A stretch of 64,000 bases of DNA from Actinoplanes aureus (GCF_015704865.1 NZ_JADQTO010000017.1:62001-126000), one strand, 5' to 3'; shown: positions 15,308 through 23,639, numbered from the stretch's first letter. Made by a program: numbers and translations. Notes: generated by a model from the sequence alone, not told the origin.

Positions 15308-16939
15308 TCAGCGTTCCCCGGCGAGCAGGCCGACGAGCGCGGCGGTCCGCTCGCCGGTCCATCCGGGCGGCGGCGCGATCTGCGCCCAGGCGGCGGCCGG
15401 TGCGGTGCCGAAGTTGTGGCCGTGACCGGCGGGAACGTTGTTCGCGAACGCCATGTCCGCCGAGACCTGCCAGAACGTCACGAACGGGTACCAGCGCACG
15501 GCGGGCAGCACGTCGGAGCCGCGCGGCTCGGCGAGCCAGTCCGGGCGGCTCACCATCAGCCGCGGCGACCACCAGGTGATCGGGTCGGACGGGTACTGGA
15601 GATACACCACGCGCGGCACGGGCCACATGTATCCGGCGCGGTTCAGGCCGGCCGGGTCGGCGGCGAACCGTACCGTCTCGCCCTGCTCGTAGACCGGCAG
15701 CACCGCGCGGGTGCCCGGCTCCCGGTCGCCGACGAGGTCGCCCCAGAGCTGGTTGCGGTTCGGCGGACCGATCAGCAGCATGCCGTCGGTGCGGTTGCGG
15801 ATGTCCGCGACCCCGCTGAACGCGGCCTCCGCACCGAACGAGCCGAGGCTCTCCCCGAGGACCAGCAGCTTCGGCCGGCCGGCGGCGGGCAGCCGGGACC
15901 ACACCCCGTAGACGGCGTCGAACAGGTCGCGCCCGGCGTCGCGGGCCCGCTCCTTGTCGACCAGGAACGAGATCGGGCTCGGCAGATACGAGTACTGCGT
16001 CGCGACCAGCGCGGTGTCACCGTGGTACAGGTACTCGAGCGGATCCGCCGCCAGCTCGTTGACCCAGCCGGTGCCGGTGGTCGTGATCAGACAGAGTACC
16101 GCCCGGTCGAAGGCGCCGGTCCGTCGCAGCTCGCGGACCGCCAGCGCGGCCCGTTCCCGCGACGAGGCGGCCGCGTTCATGCCGACGTAGACCCGGACCG
16201 GCGGCTGGGCGCCGGGACCGCCGAACCGTTCCAGCTCGGTGACGTCCGGCCCGCCGCCGATGAAGTTCCGGCCCTGGTTGCCGAGGGACTCCCAGGACAC
16301 CAGGGAACCGGGGCCGCCGGAGCGCAGCCGGTCCGCCGGGGCGGCCTGGTCGGGCCGGATCTCGCCGTTGAGCGTACGGAAGGAGGCGTCCGCCGCGCTG
16401 AACGCCGCCCGCAGCACCACACCGTCGAGCAGCCCGAGCAGCAGCAGTACCACCGCGACCACGGCCAGGGCCCGAGCGGCCGCGGCCGGTACCCACCGGC
16501 CGAGCAGCGCGGCCAGCCACCGCGCGGCCCGGCGCAGCAGCCGGACCAGCCCCACCCAGCCCGCTCCGGTCAGCACGGCGATCGGCAGGACCAGCACGTA
16601 ACCGAACGCCGGCGGTGGATCCATGCCGATCAGCCGGTGTATCTGGGCCTGCCAGCGGGCGCCGAGGAACAGGACGACGATCGCGACCGGGGCCAGGCCG
16701 GCGAGCACCTGCCAGGCCCGGCGGTGCGGGACCGCCGGGGTACGCCCGGACAGCTGCCGGGCCAGCCAGACGCCGAGTGTGCCGATTCCGTACCCGATGG
16801 CGGCGAGGAGCCCGCTGATCAGTCCCTGGAACAGGTAGCCGCGGGGGAGTAGCGACGGCGTCAGCGACAGGCAGAACATGACCGTGGCGCCGGCCAGCCC
16901 GGAGTAGGTGTACCGCCGGCGGTGCAGCCACATTCTCAT
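15308..16939 (-). CDS. Membrane-anchored alpha/beta-hydrolase family 9 protein
   Basis: A protein of about 543 residues with an N-terminal block of about five membrane helices (CLSLTPSLLPRGYLFQGLIS onward, to about residue 210) and a C-terminal Abhydrolase_9 domain. VRVYVGMNAAASSRERAALA opens the domain, and GESLGSFG supplies the probable Ser nucleophile. Mycobacterial homologues (Rv1069c type) are of unknown substrate, probably envelope lipids. ATG 16939 (MRMWLHRRRY) is chosen since the membrane domain begins there; an in-frame start at 17041 would add 34 polar residues. Confidence 0.85.
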   Translation of the reverse strand: MRMWLHRRRYTYSGLAGATVMFCLSLTPSLLPRGYLFQGLISGLLAAIGYGIGTLGVWLARQLSGRTPAVPHRRAWQVLAGLAPVAIVVLFLGARWQAQIHRLIGMDPPPAFGYVLVLPIAVLTGAGWVGLVRLLRRAARWLAALLGRWVPAAAARALAVVAVVLLLLGLLDGVVLRAAFSAADASFRTLNGEIRPDQAAPADRLRSGGPGSLVSWESLGNQGRNFIGGGPDVTELERFGGPGAQPPVRVYVGMNAAASSRERAALAVRELRRTGAFDRAVLCLITTTGTGWVNELAADPLEYLYHGDTALVATQYSYLPSPISFLVDKERARDAGRDLFDAVYGVWSRLPAAGRPKLLVLGESLGSFGAEAAFSGVADIRNRTDGMLLIGPPNRNQLWGDLVGDREPGTRAVLPVYEQGETVRFAADPAGLNRAGYMWPVPRVVYLQYPSDPITWWSPRLMVSRPDWLAEPRGSDVLPAVRWYPFVTFWQVSADMAFANNVPAGHGHNFGTAPAAAWAQIAPPPGWTGERTAALVGLLAGER

Positions 16940-17053
16940 CCGGCGATCGTCGCGGGACCGGGCGGGCACAACCTCATCCGCGACGGATGAGGTGGCACCG
17001 GCCCCCGGATCCCTACCGTCAGCGACCAGAACGTGTGCCATGTCGGCACCGCA

Positions 17054-17072
17054 AACCTATCTTCCTAGGATG
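17054..17072. repeat. CCTAGGAT-cored repeat, copy 1
   Basis: AACCTATCTTCCTAGGATG occurs here and again, base for base, at 17887-17905. It has the palindromic centre TCCTAGGA. This copy lies between the start regions of the divergent membrane hydrolase and a small membrane protein, where an operator could act on both. Confidence 0.6.
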
Positions 17073-17155
17073 GCTTAGCGGGAGTGCGCGGCACCATTGC
17101 TGGGTAAGACTGGCCGGGTGTGATGCGGTATCGGGATAGGGCGGGTGAGGTCGAC

Positions 17156-17431
17156 ATGGCCACGAGAGACACGCGTCGGGAGTTCGACGAGATCGTCGGT
17201 CGGCTGACCGCCGACTACCCCTCACTGACCCGGCCGGTGCGCGTATTGCCCCGGCGCGTTGTACGGATCCTGCTGGCGGTCGGGGGAGGGCTGCTCTGGG
17301 CCGGCCTGTCGGTGCTGATGGTCGTCGCCGGTACGGTCGGCGTCGTCATCACCTGCCTGATCGTCGGGGCGGTCCTGGCCGTCGCCCTCACCACCGCACG
17401 CCGCCGGCGCCCGCCCCGCTCGGGCGGTTGA
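17156..17431 (+). CDS. Small DUF3040-like membrane protein
   Basis: A 91-residue protein with an acidic N-terminal helix (REFDEIVGRLTADYPSLT), a basic stretch, and two membrane helices (about 38-60 and 62-82) followed by a basic tail. Order and size resemble DUF3040 proteins, which are common and uncharacterised in actinobacteria; the assignment is by resemblance only. ATG 17156 is favoured over an upstream in-frame ATG at 17120 because similarity begins at MATRDTRREF. The CCTAGGAT repeat is about 85 bp upstream. Confidence 0.7.
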   Translation: MATRDTRREFDEIVGRLTADYPSLTRPVRVLPRRVVRILLAVGGGLLWAGLSVLMVVAGTVGVVITCLIVGAVLAVALTTARRRRPPRSGG

Positions 17432-17441
17432 GCGAGCCGCG

Positions 17442-17828
17442 CTACGAACCGCCGCGCGCGTCGAGCGCGGCGACTCGGCGGACCCCGGCGGTCAGCCGGT
17501 AACTGGCGTCGAGCAGTTCCTCGATCTCGTCCCAGTCGGTGTCCTCGTCCAGGTCCACACCGACCCATCCGGCCGTGCCCAGGTAGGCAGGCAGGTAGCA
17601 GCGTTCCTCCTCGAGCAGCGCCTCGCGGTCACCCGGACCGGGCAGGACCAGCACCGAATGGTCGTGCTGGCGGTAGACGCCGCCGACCTTCACGGATCCG
17701 CCGTAGTAGGCGAAGACCTTCGTGGTGTAGAAGGCCGGCCGCCCGTGCGAGACCTTCTCCGCCGCGTCCGGGAAGTCCAGGGCGACGGCGCGGACCCGGC
17801 CCAGCATCGGATCGGCGTCGTCGAACAT
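17442..17828 (-). CDS. MmcQ/YjbR-family protein
   Basis: A 128-residue protein beginning MFDDADPMLGRVRAVALDFP. The pattern DAAEKVSHGRPAFYTTKVFA, then a small beta domain and VDLDEDTDWDEIEELLDASY, is characteristic of the YjbR/CyaY-like fold (MmcQ family). These have been proposed to bind DNA, but no reaction is known. Earlier in-frame starts exist up to 17861; the ATG matches the usual family start. The second CCTAGGAT repeat lies about 60 bp upstream of this start. Confidence 0.82.
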   Translation of the reverse strand: MFDDADPMLGRVRAVALDFPDAAEKVSHGRPAFYTTKVFAYYGGSVKVGGVYRQHDHSVLVLPGPGDREALLEEERCYLPAYLGTAGWVGVDLDEDTDWDEIEELLDASYRLTAGVRRVAALDARGGS

Positions 17829-17886
17829 GATGGGGTGCGCCACATTGGAAGGTAACCACAAGCCCGGCCGCCTCGCGTACCGTAAT

Positions 17887-17905
17887 AACCTATCTTCCTA
17901 GGATG
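17887..17905. repeat. CCTAGGAT-cored repeat, copy 2
   Basis: Identical over 19 bases to the copy at 17054-17072 and in the same orientation. It sits in the 110-bp gap between the YjbR gene start and the end of a LysR gene, so it could be a promoter element for the YjbR gene. Confidence 0.6.
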
Positions 17906-17938
17906 CTCTAGAGGCAGTGACCCACTGGAACGACCGCC

Positions 17939-18793
17939 CTACAGGCGGGCTGACGACCCATAGGCATCTCTGCTCAGCCGGATCAGCTCGTCCAAGCCGG
18001 CCGGCGGGTCGTCGCGCCACCAGGCGAGCCGGACCTCGATGCGGGGCGCGTGGCGCAGCATCCGGTAGGCGACTCCCGGCCTCGGGTTCTGGTTGGCGGT
18101 CGCCTCGGAGGTGACACCCACCGCCTGGCCTGCGGCGATCAGCGTGAGCCACTCGTCTACGCCGTGCGTGGCCCGCACCGCCACCGGGCCCGGCCCCGGG
18201 TCCCACAGGTCCAGGGTGGTCGTTCCGGTGCGGTCGTCGATCGCGACGGTGTAGCGGGCCAGGTCGTCGATGCGCACGGTCCGCCGCCGGGCCAGGGGAT
18301 TGTCGGTGGCCACCGCGGCGCACCGCCCTTCGGTGCCGATCAGTGCGGTCGCGAAGCGCGGATCCGGCAGCGGCCGGCGGACGACGGCGACGTCCGCGGT
18401 GCCTTCGCTCAGGCCGGCGGTGATGGTGTTGGACTGCACGAACACCAGGGGAGCGCCGGTCCAGGCCCGTTGCAGGCGGCGGGTGTGCTTGCCGAGCGCG
18501 GCCCACGCGTAGCCGACGCGCAGTTCGCCGCGGGACTGCTCGGCGATGCGCTGGAGATGGGCGACCTCGTCGAGGACGCGCCGCGCCGCGGCGAGGACCT
18601 GGGTGCCGCGTGCGGTGAGCGCGACGTGCCGGGTGGAGCGTTCCAGTACGCGTACGCCCAGCGCGCTCTCCAGTGCCGCGATCGACCGGGACACCGCCGC
18701 CTGCGACACGTCGAGTTCCGCGGCCGCGTCGGTGAACGTCCCGGCGTCCACCACGGAGATCAGCGCCCGCAGATGCCGCAGTTCGACATTCAT
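17939..18793 (-). CDS. LysR-family transcriptional regulator
   Basis: A 284-residue LysR regulator. The N-terminal winged HTH is canonical (LRALISVVDAGTFTDAAAEL, VSQAAVSRSIAALESALGV, LTARGTQVLAAARRVL); the C-terminal effector domain starts near residue 90 (GELRVGYAWAALGKHTRRL). It is divergent from an EamA transporter gene with 69 bp between the starts, the classic arrangement for LysR control of its neighbour and itself. Confidence 0.93.
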   Translation of the reverse strand: MNVELRHLRALISVVDAGTFTDAAAELDVSQAAVSRSIAALESALGVRVLERSTRHVALTARGTQVLAAARRVLDEVAHLQRIAEQSRGELRVGYAWAALGKHTRRLQRAWTGAPLVFVQSNTITAGLSEGTADVAVVRRPLPDPRFATALIGTEGRCAAVATDNPLARRRTVRIDDLARYTVAIDDRTGTTTLDLWDPGPGPVAVRATHGVDEWLTLIAAGQAVGVTSEATANQNPRPGVAYRMLRHAPRIEVRLAWWRDDPPAGLDELIRLSRDAYGSSARL

Positions 18794-18798
18794 GCGCC

Positions 18799-18826
18799 GA
18801 GCGTATAACCGGTGCGCGGAGCGTAT
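18799..18826. promoter_or_regulatory. GAGCGTAT direct repeat, probable LysR-site
   Basis: GAGCGTAT occurs at 18799-18806 and 18819-18826, exactly two helical turns apart, in the 69-bp gap between the lysR start and the EamA gene. Position and phasing fit a LysR regulator binding site controlling both divergent genes. Confidence 0.5.
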
Positions 18827-18862
18827 TTCTCTCCGCCGCCGGTTCGCGCCGAGACTGTGGCG

Positions 18863-19774
18863 GTGAGTCAAGAACGCCTGCTCAGCGGGCTCGCCACGAT
18901 GATCGGCAGCGCGGCCAGCAACCAGGTCGGCGCGGCGGCCGGTGCGCACGCGTTCCCGGCGATCGGCCCGGCCGGGGTGGTGGCCGTGCGGCAGGTGGTG
19001 GCCGCGGCGGTCCTGTTGCCGGTGGCCCGTCCCGATCCGCGCCGCTTCACCTGGGCGCAGTGGTGGCCGACGCTGCTGCTCGGGCTGGTCTTCGCGATCA
19101 TGAATCTGAGCCTGTACACGGCTGTCGACCGGGTCGGTCTCGCGCTCGCCGTCACCCTGGAGTTTCTCGGTCCGCTCGCGGTGGCGCTGGCCGGCTCGCG
19201 TACCGGGAAGGATCTGCTGTGTGCCGCCGGTGCCGGCGTCGGTGTCTACGTGCTGGTGCTGCCGGACGCGGCCAGTGACTGGGCGGGCATCGGGTCGGGC
19301 CTGGTCGCGGCGGCCTGCTGGGCGGCGTACATCCTGCTCAACCGGCTGGTCGGTGCCCGGCTGCCGGGCTTGCAGGCGCCGGCGGCGGCCACCACGGTGT
19401 CGGCGCTGCTGTATCTGCCGGTGGTGCTGGTGCTCGCCGCGCGGGGCGGGTTGACCGCGACCGCCCTGCTGTTCGCCGTCGGTGCGGGCGTCTTCTCCTC
19501 GGTGGTCCCGTACGCCGCCGACCTGATCGCCCTGCGCCGCGTCCCGGCCCGCTTCTTCGGTGTGGTGATGAGCGTCCACCCGGTCTTCGCCGCTCTGGCC
19601 GGCCTGGTCCTGCTCGGTGAGACGCTGCGGTCCCACGAGTGGCTGGGGATCGTGGTGGTGGTCACGGTGAACGTCCTGGCGGTCAGTCCGGCGGGTGTCC
19701 GCCACTCCGGCGCCGTCTTGCCGGCGCCGGGGGAGCGGCCTGGCATATGTTCTGGTGGTGACCTTGCCGAGTGA
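18863..19774 (+). CDS. EamA-family (DMT) transporter
   Basis: A 303-residue integral membrane protein with ten hydrophobic segments in two five-helix EamA repeats (for example FPAIGPAGVVAVRQVVAAAV, SLYTAVDRVGLALAVTLEFL, VVPYAADLIALRRVPARFFG, HPVFAALAGLVLLGE). The RhtA-like family exports amino acids or metabolites; the substrate is unknown. GTG 18863 was chosen; GTG 18857 is also in frame. The 3' end overlaps the following phosphotransferase gene by 17 bases. Confidence 0.88.
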   Translation: MSQERLLSGLATMIGSAASNQVGAAAGAHAFPAIGPAGVVAVRQVVAAAVLLPVARPDPRRFTWAQWWPTLLLGLVFAIMNLSLYTAVDRVGLALAVTLEFLGPLAVALAGSRTGKDLLCAAGAGVGVYVLVLPDAASDWAGIGSGLVAAACWAAYILLNRLVGARLPGLQAPAAATTVSALLYLPVVLVLAARGGLTATALLFAVGAGVFSSVVPYAADLIALRRVPARFFGVVMSVHPVFAALAGLVLLGETLRSHEWLGIVVVVTVNVLAVSPAGVRHSGAVLPAPGERPGICSGGDLAE

Positions 19775-20789
19775 TCTCATCCGTCACGGGTGGACCGCCG
19801 AGGAACTGCAGCACAGCACGGCCAACGAGATCACCGGTGGGGTGTGGCGGGTGCGGCGCGACGGTGACACCGCGATCCTGAAGCTGGCGACGCCGCGGCG
19901 GGCCGGTGCGGCGGCACATCTGGCGGCCAGTGACGAGCCGGGGCATTTCAACTACTGGCGGCGGGAGCCGCTGGCGTACGCGGCGGAGTTTCCGGGCTCG
20001 GCGTTCGCCGACGGCGGGCTGACCGGGCCGCTGTGCTACGGGATCCAGGACCGGGCGGACGGTTCGGTGGCGTTGTGGCTGGAGGATGTGGCCGGGACGG
20101 CGGGTATGTCGCTGGGGGCGGCGGAACTGGGCGATGTCGCGTACCGGATCGGCGTCGCTCAGGCCGGCTGGCTGGGGAGGCCGCCGCGCATTCCCTGGCT
20201 GGCCCGGGATTTCCTGCGTGAGTACACGCTGGCCCAGCCGGTGCCGGCCGGCCTGGACTGGGATCATCCGGCCGCGCTGGCGGCCTGGCCGCCGGCGTTG
20301 CGTGCCGGGCTGCGGCGGATGTGGGAGCGCCGGCACGAGTTGCTGGCGGCGGCGGATGCGCTGCCGCGCACCCTGTGCCATCACGACCTGTGGCCGATGA
20401 ATCTGATCGGTTCCGGTCGTGGGCCGGTCCTGCTCGATTGGGCGTACGCGGGACCCGGCGCGATCGGTGAGGATGCGGCGAATCTGGCCCTGGATACGTT
20501 CTGGGACGGTCTCGCCGACGCTTCGTCGCTGCCGGAGGTCCTGGAGACGGTGACCGGTTCGTATGTCCGGGGTCTGCGTGGGGTGGTGGGGGAGGACCTG
20601 GTGCGGCGGGCGGTGCGGGTCACCGGGGCGGCCAAGTACTTCTGGCTGGCGCCGCGGATGCTGGCGTCGGCGTGGAGCCGGCCGCGTGCCGGTGGTTATG
20701 ACCGGCGCGAGCTGGTGGAGATGTTCGAGGGCCGGGCGCCGGTGTTCCAGGTGATCGTGGACTGGGCCGATCAGGCTCTACCATCCTAG
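19758..20789 (+). CDS. Aminoglycoside phosphotransferase-like kinase
   Basis: A 343-residue protein-kinase-fold small-molecule kinase. The catalytic loop is LCHHDLWPMNLI (about residues 207-218) and the metal-binding loop is VLLDWAYAGPGAIGEDAANL. The N-lobe has GVWRVRRDGDTAILKLATP with the ATP-binding Lys. Proteins of this type include antibiotic and choline/homoserine kinases; nothing here fixes the substrate. GTG 19758 is preferred because the upstream frame lies within the EamA gene. Overlap with EamA suggests co-transcription. Confidence 0.82.
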   Translation: MTLPSDLIRHGWTAEELQHSTANEITGGVWRVRRDGDTAILKLATPRRAGAAAHLAASDEPGHFNYWRREPLAYAAEFPGSAFADGGLTGPLCYGIQDRADGSVALWLEDVAGTAGMSLGAAELGDVAYRIGVAQAGWLGRPPRIPWLARDFLREYTLAQPVPAGLDWDHPAALAAWPPALRAGLRRMWERRHELLAAADALPRTLCHHDLWPMNLIGSGRGPVLLDWAYAGPGAIGEDAANLALDTFWDGLADASSLPEVLETVTGSYVRGLRGVVGEDLVRRAVRVTGAAKYFWLAPRMLASAWSRPRAGGYDRRELVEMFEGRAPVFQVIVDWADQALPS

Positions 20790-20797
20790 GACGCCCT
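20780..20797. repeat. CCTAGGAT-cored repeat, copy 3 (inverted, diverged)
   Basis: ACCATCCTAGGACGCCCT is an inverted, partial copy of the 17054/17887 repeat: its reverse complement contains CCTAGGATGG, as in copy 1. It covers the last codons and stop of the phosphotransferase gene and is followed by a short hairpin GTGCGGC-AA-GCCGCAC (20805-20820). Confidence 0.45.
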
Positions 20798-21111
20798 ACA
20801 GGACGTGCGGCAAGCCGCACCGGTCAAAACCCAAAGGACGGCTTCGCCGACAACCCGAAAACGGGACGACGACGCTTGCCGGAGCCGGGTAGGGTGTCGC
20901 TCGTGACTGCCGGGTCGGCCTTGAGCCATTACCGAGTGGGGCACCCGGCCGGCGCGTGACCGCCCGGCGGCCGCCCCGGTCGCCTGTTGCCCGTGGCCCG
21001 CCTTCTTTCCGTCGCCTTGCCATGCCTTCTCGCGCTCGCCCGCGGCCGTTGCCCGGCGAGCAATGCGTGCGACTCATCCCTGTGCAAGATCAAAAGACGT
21101 GAAAGTTGAGA
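20790..21111. other. 322-bp intergenic region
   Basis: No convincing gene. It begins with the hairpin at 20805-20820. A possible 18-codon frame (GTG 20903 to TGA 20959, VTAGSALSHYRVGHPAGA) is present without a clear ribosome site. The rest is GC-rich and ends in an AT-richer stretch (CAAGATCAAAAGACGTGAAAG, 21 nt split around 21083-21104) just before the next gene, which probably holds its promoter. Confidence 0.5.
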
Positions 21112-21945
21112 ATGCCGAACGATTTCAATACCTCTGTCATCGAGGAGTTCCGGGCTAACCGCGGTGTGGTCGGTGGCATGTTCGAGGGTGCTCGTCTGCT
21201 GCTTCTGACGACGACCGGTGCGCGTACCGGCCGGCCGCACACGGTGCCGCTCGGCTATCTGCCGGACGGCGGCGAGCGGATGCTGGTGATCGGCTCCGCG
21301 GGTGGGTCGCCGCGTGATCCGGCCTGGTTCCACAATCTGCTGGCCGATCCGGTCGCCACCGTCGAGGACGGGACGTTCACCTACGAGGTCACCGCTGAGG
21401 TGCTGGCCGGCGCCGAGCGGGAGGAGGCGTTCGCCCGGGCGGTGGAGCAGGATCCGGGCTGGGCCGAGTACGAGCAGAAGTCCGGCCGCGAGTTGCCGGT
21501 GGTGGCGTTGACCGTCGTGCCGGGCCCGCCGCGCGTCGTTGTCGCCGCGCCCAGTGGGTTCTTGAAGCTGGTGCACGACGCGTTCCGGCGGGAGCTGGCG
21601 CTGATCCGTGCCGAGGTGGCGCGGTCGGGTCCGGTGCTGGGCGCGCAGTTGCGGGTGAACTGTCTGAGCCTGTGTGCCGGCCTGCATGGTCATCATGTGC
21701 GTGAGGACCAGGGCTTGTTTCCCGGTATCGAGGTTCAGCGGCCGGATCTGGCGCCGGTGGTGGCCGAGTTGCGGGCCGAACACGACAAGATCGCCGAGTT
21801 GATCGCCCGGCTGCGGGAGGTGCTCACCGATCCGGGTCTGGAGCGGTCGGCGCTGGCCGCTGAGGTGGACCGGCTGACCCGGCAGCTCGAGTCGCATCTG
21901 GATCACGAGGAGGAGGCCCTGCTTCCGGTCCTCGACGCGATGTGA
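21112..21945 (+). CDS. F420-dependent Ddn-like reductase fused to hemerythrin HHE domain
   Basis: A 277-residue two-domain protein. Residues about 5-140 match deazaflavin-dependent nitroreductase/quinone reductases (Ddn, DUF385): LLLLTTTGARTGRPHTVPLG, AWFHNLLADPVATVEDG, EYEQKSGRELPVVAL. Residues about 155-277 form a hemerythrin four-helix bundle with ligand-like residues in VHDAFRREL, HGHHVREDQGLFP, LRAEHDKIAEL and HLDHEEEALLP. Both domains look intact. A diiron O2/NO-binding module joined to an F420H2-dependent reductase suggests redox or nitrosative stress work, which is inference. ATG 21112 is the start of MPNDFNTSVI. Confidence 0.85.
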   Translation: MPNDFNTSVIEEFRANRGVVGGMFEGARLLLLTTTGARTGRPHTVPLGYLPDGGERMLVIGSAGGSPRDPAWFHNLLADPVATVEDGTFTYEVTAEVLAGAEREEAFARAVEQDPGWAEYEQKSGRELPVVALTVVPGPPRVVVAAPSGFLKLVHDAFRRELALIRAEVARSGPVLGAQLRVNCLSLCAGLHGHHVREDQGLFPGIEVQRPDLAPVVAELRAEHDKIAELIARLREVLTDPGLERSALAAEVDRLTRQLESHLDHEEEALLPVLDAM

Positions 21946-21949
21946 CGCT

Positions 21950-21987
21950 CGTGGTGCCGGCGTCCCCCCGTGGATGCCGGCACCACG
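21950..21987. terminator. Bidirectional hairpin terminator
   Basis: Perfect 12-bp arms CGTGGTGCCGGC (21950-21961) and GCCGGCACCACG (21976-21987) around a 14-nt loop, four bases after the Ddn-hemerythrin stop and facing the end of the degraded DUF899 gene on the other strand. Confidence 0.7.
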
Positions 21988-22004
21988 GTGGTCATCTGAA
22001 GTCC

Positions 22005-22459
22005 GGTCCCGGCCCGCCCGGCCGGCTGTTCCCAGTCCTCTTGGCGGCCGAGGGCGGTCATGTCGAGGAATCCGTACGCCCCGCCGGTCTGCTCGGTGCC
22101 CCGGCCGAACGTCGAGTAGGCGTGGAAGACCTGGTCGTCGTCGCGCAGGAAGCAGCTCATGCCGGGTTGTTCCATCGGCTGGCTCGCGGTGTCGAGCATC
22201 CAGTCCATTCCGGCGGCGCGCAGTTCGTCCGCGTCGCGGTAGTTGAACTGGATCGGTGTGACGGACGCGTCGAGGGTGACGTGGAAGTCGTAGTTGAAGT
22301 CCGAGCCGTGGGAGGAGTACAGCTGGATCCGCCAGCCTCGCTTGGCCCGGTACTTCTCCAGTTTCGCCAGTGGTGCGCGGGCGATGACGGCGTATTCGGT
22401 GTCGCGGGCGTGCAGGTGCCGCAGGAGTCCTCCCAGTCGGGGTGGAATCGGAATCCTCG
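22005..22459 (-). pseudogene. DUF899 (thioredoxin-like) gene remnant
   Basis: The minus strand encodes the C-terminal half of a DUF899 protein: LRHLHARDTEYAVIARAPL, KRGWRIQLYSSHGSDFNYDF, DWMLDTASQPMEQPGMSCF, VFHAYSTFGRGTEQTGGAY, FLDMTALGRQEDWEQP. Just upstream a different frame gives FRFHPDWEDSCGTC, the family's FMFHPDWEDSC motif. The segment that normally joins them (CxxC to LLRHLHARD) is missing and the frame changes, and the first hundred or so residues are absent. It is therefore a decayed gene with an internal deletion. Confidence 0.8.
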
Positions 22460-22505
22460 TGACGAATGGGTCTGGCGTTGGCGCAGTTCGGTGCTTGCTG
22501 CTCGC

Positions 22506-22926
22506 TCATTCCGTCGTTGCATGGCGCCAGACTTTGATCGATGACAGGAGCAGGAGTAGGGCGAGGCCGGGCACGAGGATGGCTTCGGGGTGGACGCCGA
22601 GCGGGAGTCCGCCGAGCACGGTTCCGGCTATCGAGAGAGCGATGCCGAGGCGAGCGTGGCAGCGTAGGACGGTGAAGCTGCCGTCGCGGCTGTAGCGGGC
22701 AAAGGCGACGAGCATGGTGGGCAGGGAGACGGCGAGGGAGAGACTGCCGGCGACTTTGATGTCGGTGCCGAACAGCAGCACGATGGTGGGGATGAGGAGC
22801 TCGCCGCCGGCGACGCCCATGAGGGCGGCGACGGTGACGGCGGTGGGCAGGGCGGTGAGGACCACGACGAGGCTGAGGGCCTTGTTCAAGGATGACGGCC
22901 TGCAGGGCGGCGAATCCGAACAGCAT
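22506..22926 (-). pseudogene. TauE/SafE-type sulfite exporter, truncated and frameshifted
   Basis: Residues NKALSLVVVLTALPTAVTVAAL through VAGGELLIPTIVLLFGTDIK and a C-terminal helix pair match the second half of TauE/SafE permeases. The preceding residues MLFGFAALQAVIL are in another frame: the codons read ATCCTTGAACAAG where ATCCTGAACAAG is expected, that is one extra T near 22888. The first half of a normal 250-270-residue permease is missing and a stop lies upstream. The 127-residue frame 22506-22889 may be translated but cannot be a full transporter. Confidence 0.75.
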
Positions 22927-23038
22927 GGTCAGGGTGTCAGCGACGCCCCGGCCGAAGATCTGCCCTTCTTCTCACTCCCCATATCGAGGTTTTCGATCCG
23001 TCAAAGCGCGGGCCAATAGGCGCTGGATAACTTACGCC

Positions 23039-23383
23039 ATGCACATTTCACGGGGGTCACGGACCCAGCGAATCAAGTCCGTTTTGGCGGCTTCCATTGT
23101 CGGCGTCGGCGCGCTGGTCGCGCTCACTCCGGCCGCCGCGCAAGCATACCCGGTCAACTGCACCACGCGGCTCTATCAGCCGAACGGCGGCGCTTTGGCG
23201 GAGTGCACCGCGGGGACCGGCCGGTTCCGGGTTATCGCCTCCTGCCAGGACAATTACTACAAGTACGTCATCTCCAAGTTCTACGGTGCCTGGTCCTACC
23301 CGTACCCGGGCGCGTACAGCAGGTACTACTGTCCTACCGGGACGACGGTCATCAAGGCTGACGTCGACTTGAGCAACTCCTAG
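23039..23383 (+). CDS. Small secreted cysteine-containing protein
   Basis: A 114-residue protein with a clear signal peptide (basic RTQRIKSVL, hydrophobic SIVGVGALVALTP, cut after AQA about residue 36). The mature 78 residues hold four Cys (NCTTRLY, AECTAG, ASCQDNY, YYCPTG), likely two disulfides, and are rich in Tyr. No family is recognised with certainty; small exported proteins of this kind are frequent in actinobacteria. It is followed by a strong terminator. Confidence 0.75.
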   Translation: MHISRGSRTQRIKSVLAASIVGVGALVALTPAAAQAYPVNCTTRLYQPNGGALAECTAGTGRFRVIASCQDNYYKYVISKFYGAWSYPYPGAYSRYYCPTGTTVIKADVDLSNS

Positions 23384-23409
23384 GCTGCCGCACCGCCAGT
23401 AGGTCGCCG

Positions 23410-23452
23410 GGAGGGGTCCCGCCCTGAGCTCGAATGCCGGGGGGACCCCTCC
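23410..23452 (+). terminator. Rho-independent-like terminator
   Basis: An 11-bp perfect stem, GGAGGGGTCCC (23410-23420) with GGGACCCCTCC (23442-23452), followed by TCGTTT, 27 bases after the stop of the small secreted protein gene. Confidence 0.8.
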
Positions 23453-23639
23453 TCGTTTCACTCCGGATCGGCTCGAGGCGGGATTCGTTTAAGGGTCATG
23501 TCGTCGGGACTTGTGCTGCGGAGCCGGGCCAGCTGGGGTCTGACGGCTATGATGCGGCGGCGAAGTGGATGCTGGATGGTCGGTCATGGGGTGCGCAGGC
23601 CGGCGTAGGTGGCACGGGAACCGCCGGTGGCTTTGGACT

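Noticed and set aside
20796..21077. 93-codon minus-strand frame in the intergenic region
   Set aside because: Arg/Gly/Pro-rich without ribosome site or recognisable pattern.
20929..22926. 665-codon minus-strand frame
   Set aside because: Mostly shadow of the Ddn-hemerythrin gene; only short pieces (DUF899 and TauE parts) are real and these are reported as pseudogenes.
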